Positions 55,615 to 64,000 of a stretch of 64,000 nucleotides of DNA are shown one piece after another. Every line of letters starts with the position of its first letter. Position 1 is the stretch's first letter. The notes under the pieces were generated by a model. That model searched no databases. It was not told where the DNA came from and worked only from the letters and a program-made list of their open reading frames with translations. Position numbers and translations under genes: made by a program. The DNA comes from Antedon mediterranea (taxonomy: Eukaryota; Echinodermata; Crinoidea; Comatulida; Antedonidae): assembly GCF_964355755.1 (NCBI RefSeq), contig NC_092678.1, forward strand, positions 16,588,922-16,652,921, given 5' to 3'.

Positions 55615-58159
55615 CTAATCATTAGAGCGCCCTCTACTCAATATACCTTGTGGCACAAGGTCGTGTCACACCACATGTTGTACACAGTATAGTACGTTAG
55701 GAAATTCCTGCCTGTTACTGGCATTCTTCAACCAAGCAATGAAAGGTTTGCAGATTCAAATCAGTACCTACATTACAGGCCAAAACTCTACTAGACTGGT
55801 GATTTAGCCGCGACAACTTCGCTTGTACTAGAATAGGCCTGCCTATGCCATTCTATGCCTAGTAGTAGACATAGATAGGAATAGAGGCTAGCCTAGTTTA
55901 TTATAGACCTGTCCTCACTAACCCGACCGGCTGTGCAGCAGTGAGTGTGGTTTTGGAGTCCTATCTAGGCCTAGTAATATTGTGAGGTATCTCGGCGGCC
56001 TAGGCAGTATAGTTTATAAATCAAACCGCGGAGGAATCAAACCATACAAGTTTTATCTAAATAATTATTATACATAATTTAAACAAATGTATACTCAACG
56101 CTACTACTACTTATCTATGAAAATATTTAGGCCTATAATAATTTTTAAATATATTATTAGTAAATTTCATATTATGAATGAAAAAGCATAAATAAACAGT
56201 GCCTGAAAAGGAGTATTATTTGGGCCTAGATATAAGTATAGTCTATAGGCCTACCTACTTTTGTGAATCAGACTTGACTCTTTTTATCTTGATTGAATTG
56301 TTATCCATGATTTTCAAGAAATGTTCTTTAAATTGTTCATACTGTATATACAGTATATATTTGTTGGTATCTTTATATTCAATCACAAAAAAAAAATACA
56401 TTGCAGCATAAAACGATTGATTGTAGTATAGGCCTAGGCCTTTGTAGTATAGGCCTAGGCCTATAGGTAAATCACACAGATGATATAAAAAACACAAAGA
56501 CATAATACAATTGAATGTAGATTCTGTTTTGCATTCAAAATTCACACAATTGGAAACAAGAGCCGAAATGAATTGATGTCAGTCAGTTTTTTTGTATGGA
56601 CCCTTAGTCTGGCTCCTGTATATTACAAATAGGTAATAGTGACTGTGGAATGTCAATTCACTAGCAGATTGAATTTAATTTTTCAGGTATTCACATAGAA
56701 ATCTGATCGTAAACATGTTCCGTCACCATGATTTTTTGAAGATACTTCGTCAGATGATGGAGAGTATGAGAAGGCTGTTATGGTCACCAGGATCTTGACC
56801 TAAGTCAAGAGTAGAGTAGTGCTGCTGGATTTTCAACTCAATGGCTCTACTTTTGTAAGGTGCGTGAAGACTACTTGTTATTTTAGTAGTATTTTTAGTA
56901 TTTACAGTATGTGACTGACTCACTTTTTACGCATGGTATTGGACCAAAACCTCATGTACATAAAACATAAGAAAACTTTAATATAGCACAGTCGAGTAAA
57001 CTGGTGATAATCACTGCGTTGTCCGCTGAACTGTGAACCATGTTTGCGTCGGTCCATGGCTCGAATCCCATAGTCGCTCTCTTGTGTGTTCAAACTGGCG
57101 GGTTGGAAAACATGTAGATAGCGTACTGTATTTCGAACGAGACTTTAATGTTGCACACAGCTGCTTATGTGCACATACTGCACTCTTCGTGCAAGTATAG
57201 GGATCGTCTTCCGGTGTACTGCCCAATTCACTGGAAACAAGGAGTGTAGTGGGTTATCATTTGGTGTGCAACACCAAAAATAATATTAAACAATTTACTT
57301 TTCACAAAGTAATACAATTTCTTGTCTTAAATGTATGTTTTATGGTAAATTATGATAAAAAGAGAGAAACCATTTACTACCTAAGTAGGTAGCTCTGAAT
57401 GACGTTTCGTGAAAGGTCTTTAGCCTGGCTAGGCTTAGTTTGTAGGTTGTAACGTACAAACATCGTACACTAGCTATAGGCCTAGCTTAACGTTGTCTAG
57501 TTGCTGCATTAATTGTCTTTCTGTTTTTACCAGAATCCGTTAATAAAAATTTGGAGATATCTGGTACTTTGCTTGGTTTGACCTCACGATTGATTTTAAA
57601 GTGGATGAATTACAGAAAAAAAAAATATATATAAATCCCTGTGCAATGCATGTTGAGATTTGTAGTGGGACACTTAATGATTAGAATCGACCTATTTTTC
57701 ACATTTTTAACCTTTTAAAGTTATCCCAATAGGACCATATAGTATTTATTTTTACATGAAATGTAGTTTGTGAGCTTAAATTAGATCTAGAAAATGTAGG
57801 AGCTGTGTTTAGAGAAGAAGGAATATTTAAGCACTTAATCAGCTAATATTCAAAGTGTTTTTGAAAAAAAAAAAATATCGATCCTCCCTCAGAAAATTGT
57901 TGAATTAATGCTCTCTAGTCTTAGAAAACATTTTCAGGAATCTGAGAAAAAATGTTGACCGATAATTCACTGCAAGAAAATTTGTTTTTTATTAGGATGT
58001 TTTTAAAATTGCGGTTTGTTTTTTTTTTCTTCATATTTTCTATAACTTAATACTTATGTATGTGTTATGCCACTAACTGTTGCTGTCACAACCCTTTGAC
58101 TGCCCGTGCCACAATAAAATAAAATAAATAATTATAATAAATAGCCAATCAAACCCTTA
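55615..58159. other. Gene-free stretch
   Basis: It contains clusters of AGGCCTA (56431-56466) and short open frames without support. A plus-strand segment at about 56686-56805 after a TTTTTCAG acceptor is open for a few dozen codons, but no family is recognised. Confidence 0.4.
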
Positions 58160-58711
58160 TACAGTAGAACCTTCATTTTACGTACGGTACAGGACCAAAA
58201 GGCATACGTAAAACATAGGATTCGTAAAATCCAGGTTGACCTTAAATTGACCCCCAAATACGTAGATCGTAGCTAAAAGGCTGTCGTGTTTACCTACTTG
58301 ACTCATGCAGTGGTCACTAGCTTAGTCTAGACTAATGTATACCTAGCTAGATGTGAGGCCTAACTAGAAAAGTATATGCAGGCTGTGCAATGTTTAAATA
58401 AAGGGTTATATAAATAAACAAGAACAAGGCCATATACATTGCTGCAGTGGCATGCTCAAGTTAGAGTGTTTACCAACCAACCGACCGACATAGTGAGCTG
58501 TATCAATGTTTTTGTATTTTCTATCAATACAAGCAGTCGCTGCTGTAGGAGTAATGTCTCACAGCCTTGACTTTGTGGTGTGTTGTTAAATTGCGCCCTC
58601 AATGTAAGAAAATAGCACTATTTACTAAACATGACGTCATCGGTCATTTTATGCGTACATAAAATCCAGGGAACGTAAAATCAGGGTAAATAAAACACAG
58701 GTTCTAGTGTA
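58160..58711. mobile_element. TA-flanked pogo/Tc1-like MITE containing an ACCG module
   Basis: TACAGTAGAACCTTCATTTT at the left is mirrored by AACACAGGTTCTAGTGTA at the right, and TTTTACGTAC/ACGTAAAAT phrases extend the inverse match. TA at both ends fits Tc1/pogo-type insertion. The ACCG module at 58436-58502 lies inside, so it inserted secondarily. Confidence 0.65.
58436..58502. mobile_element. ACCG-repeat module, copy 3 (nested)
   Basis: AAGGCCATATACATTGCTGC, then GCATGCTCAAGTTAG, a short ACCA/ACCG run, then GACATAGTGAGCTGTA. It is the shortest tetranucleotide run of the three copies. Confidence 0.7.
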
Positions 58712-58798
58712 CATTAAACAGTTGCTACATGTATGACAACATTAATTTATCAATAATTAATGTGCCTGTTGAATGATTGAAATTTATATTAGGGTAGC

Positions 58799-59142
58799 TT
58801 AAAGATGTATTGTCCCCCTGAAAAAAAAAAATTTGAACAAAAAAGTTTGTTGAAAATTCCATTTTAAAGTAACATAATAGTTATCCACTTTGACCAAAAA
58901 TTGGATAAAAAAAAATGTATTTACCTGAAAAAAAATGTAATTTAAAGCAGAAAATCATCAATTTGGCTGCCTGCCAATGGATTTTTGGTTGAATTTGACC
59001 ATTTATTGTGTCACTTTTATAAGTGAAAACACTTTTTTTTTTCTATGGAAGTTATTAACTTTATTAAAACTACAAAATAACATACTCAAAGTCTGATTGA
59101 ATTAATCTTCATTTTTCATGTTTTTGGGGGACGATACATTAA
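58799..59142. mobile_element. TTAA-flanked MITE, family C copy 4
   Basis: It begins TTAAAGATGTATTGTCCCCC and ends GGGGGACGATACATTAA. The interior matches the copy at 21514-21864 closely (CATAATAGTTATCCACTTTG, GGCTGCCTGCCAATGG), in the same orientation. Confidence 0.8.
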
Positions 59143-60964
59143 GTAATTTACTGATGTGTGTCCAATTTCGGCATCCAAAGCTATCAAGATGAACCTTTGT
59201 TTAAATTAACAGAATGAATTTGACTAGGCAGGCATACTGCAAGTACATACAATTGGTTAGTCTGGGCTCCAGACGGAGTTTTGTCTTAATATTAGTAAAA
59301 ATATAAATATTTGTGCACATATGGCGTGTCATACGTGTATTACTTTAGTTTGGATACTCCGTCTGGGGAAACACGCAAAAGTCACGTGGTTTGACGCCAA
59401 GAATTCTTGGTGCATAGATTATCTGGTTGACTAGTTTCAGCTGCATGCGATTGGCTACTCACTCATACACTCATTTTAATATTCATATTTCAGAATTTCA
59501 AAGACGCAACAACTAAGATGGTGCGCATGCGCTATGTTACGTTTAGACAATGTGTACTTGGGTACATTGATGAAAGTTTCTGAAGGCTAGAAATGATTTT
59601 ATATGCCAAGTAGTCTGGTAAACATTTGATGGGATTTTTCCCAAACATTGAATGGATCATTTATTAGGCGGAGATAATTTGATTTAATTCCCACCCTGTC
59701 CTGTTCTGTGGTGTAGCCCTGTTGTGTGCCGGTGGTGGTGGTATGTATGTTTTATTTGGCAGGTCATACGTGCGAGTTGAGTAGGACCTACAAAGGAGGT
59801 AAAAAAACAACTTGGCAACACGATTTTATATTTCAACAGTCTCGATCGTACATTCAGCACTGTACGTACTAAATCTTTTTCGTTTTAAAACAAAATGATC
59901 ATTGGTTGATTCGAAATCCATATTTACATACCGGCCGCCCCATATAGCCAAATACGGTATGATAACCTACGTCATTCTTATCGGATGTTTGCGGTGTGCA
60001 AATCGATTTCTATACGTGTTTCACAAGTCTGTATTTTCAGACAAAAATCGCGGTCGAAATAAAAACAAATAAATAAAAAAAAAGACAATACAGACTTGGG
60101 GCAAGTCTAACAATTGGTTAGTGGGTCATTCCATGCCAACTCAACAAATTTTCAGAAAATCATGGCTGGGTACCCCCTCAGATTTTCTTGAAACTTTCAT
60201 ATACAGTAATATGCAACTATATGTCTCACGAACACACCAACAATTTCAGTTGCCAACTCCAAGTCGTTAAAAAGTTATGGCCATTTGAAAATGTGTCGTC
60301 TGTAGAATTTTTGGTCTTAATAAATTACCTTTTTGTAAAGTTGCATTTTTAATTAGCCATATTTTAAAAACTATTAAAGCTAATAAGCTGAATATTGATA
60401 CACTGACATAATTTGGATCATAGATTAAAAATATATTTTTTAAATGGCTGTATCTCAATTAATTTCCGAGATTTTGGTCCCTAGAGACCCCAATTTATTT
60501 TGTCGCAAACAATTTCGGCAACTTTTACCCCTTATTTAAATATGAAAATACATTTTTAAATTGATTTTTTTCCTATACAATATTAATATATGGTGCTAAA
60601 TGTATCCATACAAAAAAGTTCATCATTATTAAAAATTCATCTTAGGGGTACACTGCACGTCAAAAAGTCACTCAGGACACAAAATACAAAAAATCATTAC
60701 TTTTTCGTTTTTTAACTTTGACCTTGTGGGCAATTATTCCCAAAGTTGAAACTCATCATACAAGTTTATCAATGCATAATTGAGCTATGTTCCAAATACC
60801 AGTTTGGTGTCTTTATTCCTTCATGTCTAAATATGACTATGAAATGAAGGCGTTTTGTGTATATTGTAGCAATTTCAATGTAAAACGTTCTATCGTCAAT
60901 TTTCGGAAGATCATAATTTCAGCATTTTATCTTTTAGTGCTTTCAATTCATTCAATTTTAGACA
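59143..60964. other. Gene-free stretch with repeat-like sequence
   Basis: A short inverted pair CCAGACGGAGT/ACTCCGTCTGG lies at about 59272 and 59355. From about 60120 the sequence resembles interspersed repeat DNA leading into the tandem array at 60965. No coding region is supported. Confidence 0.4.
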
Positions 60965-61800
60965 ATTTTTGGCCCTGAATCAATTTCTGCAACATTCAAA
61001 GTAACAAAATGAATAGTTTAAGAGATATACATGGTCAAAAATGGCTCAAGTGCATAATTAGTGTGCACATATTGGCACAATTGCGACATTTAAATAGACA
61101 TTAAGTTTTATACTGAAACCCCTAGAACACATCACAACTTGTTATCCTAGCAAACCTTTTGGCCCTGAATCCATTTCTGCAACATTCAAAGTATACAAAA
61201 TGAATAGTTTAAGAGATACACATGGTCAAAAATGGCTCAAGTGCATAATTAGTGTGCACATATTGGCACAATTGCGACATTTAAATAGACATTAAGTTTT
61301 ATACTGAAACCCCTAGAACACATCACAACTTGTTATCCTAGCAAAGCTTTTGATCCTGAATCCATTTCTGCTTCATTCAAAGTAACAAAATGAATAGTTT
61401 TAAAGATATACATAGGCAAAAATGGCTCAAGTGCACAATTAGTGTGCACATATTGCTACAGTATGATCGCGATATTTAAATGAACATAAGTTTAATACTA
61501 AAACCTCTAAAACATCACAACTTGTTATCCTAGCAAAGCTTTTGATCCTGAATCCATTTCTGCTTCATTCAAAGTAACAAAATGAATAGTTTTAAAGATA
61601 TACATAGGCAAAAATGGCTCAAGTGCACAACTAGTGTGCACATATTGCTACAGTATGATCGCGATATTTAAATGAACATAAGTTTAATACTAAAACCTCT
61701 AAAACATCACAACTTGTTATCCTAGCAAAACTTTTGATCCCGATTCCATTTTTGCAATCATTAAATTAACAAAATCAATAGTTTTAAAGATATAAGTGCT
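60965..61800. repeat. 190-192-bp tandem repeat
   Basis: About 4.4 copies. The landmark (GGCCCTGAAT, later GATCCTGAAT) recurs at 60971, 61161, 61352, 61544 and 61736. Copies 1-2 share one variant set and copies 3-4 another (CTTCATTCAAAG, GTATGATCGCGATATT), so duplication was stepwise. No open frame spans it. Confidence 0.9.
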
Positions 61801-62734
61801 CAAAATGTGCACAAATTTGATCATTATCAAGTAATGTATGTGTGTCTCTCTCTCTCCGCGCGCCGCGTGTATACTGAAACACCTATACAGTAGCTAGCTT
61901 CTCCAAAATGATACAGTTTTAAAGATAATACAGTAAACCCAAAGAATGAATCTAATGCAGAGGTAATGCAGATTATATCCTGAATTGGAATATAGCACTG
62001 ATTAATGTAGAGAATCTGCTGGTTAAGATATAGAGCATTGGTGCGCGCTTCTTGGATATGTTCATGAATTTTACATAGACACATTCATTCTTCTGATCTT
62101 TCAAGTATTGTTCCAATGTACCATTCTTTATCATAAGTACTTTTATAAAAAGATGACTATATTTGAGAGGGAACACCACTACCTATATTGTATACACATT
62201 TTGTTAGGAAATTTATCTCAGCCCGTTCAACTAACGTACTGTATATGATGGACATACATAAAATTATGTACGTACGTCCATTATATATAACACCACTGTT
62301 TCAATACGGAAGAAAAGTTCTTACAGCGCGTTTGATTGTTTTTGTTAGCGCGAGCCTTTTCATGACGTCATTTGGTCTGTTTATTTTTAGATTTGCTACG
62401 TAAATGTATCGATGTGGAAGCGGTAGTATCATGCTCATAGATCAACAATTATGTCTTAAATATAAGGCTAAACACGACTATTATTATATTTTTTGATAAA
62501 ATATATTACATAATTCCACAGAATATAACTTACAATTGGAATAATAAAAGAAAATACGCACAATAATAATGTAAACATAGTCGAATTTTAGAGCCTAGCG
62601 CGCGCTACTTATCGAACGATCGAACACAGAAGCGAAAAAAAATAGCCGCCCTAAGAAACTCTAATGCAGAAAATCCCCCGCTAATCTTATATTCTATTTA
62701 AAGTGTAAGTGTTCTATAGATATTTAACTGATTT
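61801..62734. other. Gene-free stretch
   Basis: It contains a TC microsatellite ending in CGCGCGCCGCG (about 61844-61868) and otherwise AT-rich non-coding DNA up to the presumed 3' end of the LINE. Confidence 0.4.
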
Positions 62735-64000
62735 ATTTATTAATTTTTATTTTTTTTCTATATTTCATAAAACAGTATACATTACATAACTTGGTTACAT
62801 TACAAAGTAATACAAAATAATAATAAAGTAACCTTTTCAAGTTACAAAACATATGGCTATTTTTATACATAAATATCAATAGTCTAGCTATTTTTAAAAA
62901 CAATGTACTTTTCAATTTCTTTATACCTCTCATATACCGATTTAAAGTGATTTATATGAGGTTTTTGTTCGTTAACTTTGCAGTTATAAATATACAATTT
63001 TACAATCAGTATTAAGTTATTAATTGCATGATTATTTCTATGATTTTCAATACCAAAACATATCCTTTCTTTATCTATAATCACTTTTCTTTTAAACTGT
63101 TGTTCAATAATAACTTGTATTTTCCTCCACATGACATCAATTATTTTGCATTCCACGGCGAACATGTGTATTAAAGTTTGCTTTTTTTCTAAACAAAATT
63201 CACAAATTGGTGATTCAACAATTGATATCTTATGTAGAAAAGAGTTAGTATAAATGATACGGTGAATAAATTTATATTGAAAGTTTTTAAGTTTCGTATT
63301 GATTGTGCATTTATGCAAAGTTGTGAATATCATATCCCATTGCAATTGTGTATTATCCAGTTCCTTTTCCCATCTGGACTCGATTCTATCGGGCACTGTT
63401 GCATATTTTTTAACGAAATGAGAATACAAGTGTTTACAGCTTCTTTTTGTTTTCATCAAATTATTTATTTTAGAATTTTCGATTATTAATTGTGATGTAT
63501 TGTTTGCTTCCAGTGCCTTGGAATTGAGTGTACAATTTGATGGTAAAGTAAAAAATTTGGTTTAAAATTGTATCGTTCTTCGAATTCTTCTAAATTAAGA
63601 ATTCGGTTGCTATGAGTCAAAATATCTTTAATGTATTTGATATTTTTGTCCCACCAAACCTTATTTATATTGAATTCCTTGATTTCAAAACAAGAGTTAT
63701 TCCATAAGGATTGTGATAATATTTCTTTAACAGAGCTCGGTTCTTTGAAACTAAACTCGCTCCAAGCTAATAGAACGTCTTTATTAAAACCATTGAACTG
63801 TTTAAGCATCGCGGAGGATGTTGAGAAGTTACTATAAAAAATAAAGTCGTTTCCAAAATTATGTAGATCTCTTTGAAAAAAAAGTTTCCATTTACCATCG
63901 TTTTTTCCTAGATATCTTTTAACCCAACATGCTTTTAGAGCTTGACAGTAACTTTGAACATGTGGCATTTTCAACCCTCCCTTTTCTAGTTCGTTGCTCA
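62735..64000 (-). mobile_element. L1/Tx1-like non-LTR retrotransposon, 3' part, running off the right edge
   Basis: Read on the minus strand from the window edge: the region after the reverse-transcriptase core (63974-63486, with LKACWVKRYLG, WKLFFQRDL, LLAWSEF, VWWDKNIKY, IPRHW), then a frameshift near 63500, then 63459-62884 with the LINE C-terminal domain. The latter has LKNFQYKFIHRIIYTN and a CCHC finger, CEFC-x8-H-x5-C. This order is typical of L1/Tx1 ORF2 tails. Endonuclease and catalytic reverse-transcriptase domains would lie beyond 64000. The T-rich plus-strand tract at about 62735-62760 is probably the element's 3' end. The frameshift suggests this copy is inactive. Confidence 0.8.

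Noticed and set aside
56686-56805. Plus-strand exon-like segment after TTTTTCAG
   Set aside because: Two frames are open for a short stretch, but no donor or family could be identified, so it was not listed as an exon.
1-64000. A novel multi-gene system such as defence, secretion or biosynthesis
   Set aside because: The window holds dispersed ordinary animal genes and transposons. Apart from the divergent lysosomal pair, nothing suggests genes working as a cluster.

Overview
This is a eukaryotic, intron-rich, AT-rich window. All four genes recognised are animal families with introns bounded by GT/AG: a DEG/ENaC-type sodium channel, the lysosomal small GTPase ARL8, the lysosomal protease cathepsin C, and a RING-CH (MARCH-type) membrane E3 ligase. 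Dense miniature transposons, scattered AGGCCTA motifs and long introns fit a marine invertebrate deuterostome, plausibly an echinoderm. That placement is an inference from overall character, not a proof. No prokaryotic operon, CRISPR array or recognisable RNA gene was seen.

Layout. 1-3122: a 63-bp satellite array running in from the left edge, then degenerate GT-rich repeats and non-coding DNA. 3123-14675 (+): a DEG/ENaC channel in about 11-12 exons, carrying tandem copies of one small exon, an old CR1-like LINE fragment, and a 3.8-kb TTAA-flanked inverted-repeat element wedged where a conserved cysteine segment should lie. 14676-20977: gene-free, with tandem repeats and palindromic MITEs. 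20978-27352 (-): ARL8, six exons, a complete 186-residue protein. 27353-27810: a 458-bp gap between the divergent start codons of ARL8 and cathepsin C. 27811-35893 (+): cathepsin C, five exons, 451 residues, with several transposons in its introns. 35894-42819: gene-free and transposon-rich. 42820-46720 (-): RING-CH ligase, four exons, 211 residues. 46721-62734: mostly transposon copies, with two orphan candidate exons on the minus strand and one decayed coding fragment on the plus strand. 62735-64000 (-): the 3' end of an L1/Tx1-like retrotransposon running off the right edge.

The clearest functional link is the head-to-head pair ARL8 and CTSC. Both products act at lysosomes, and their short shared upstream region holds an ETS-type site and a CLEAR/M-box-like E-box. 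The rest of the interest is structural: tandemly copied channel exons, transposons nested in tandem arrays, a triplicated splice-donor region in cathepsin C, and several MITE families each present more than once.
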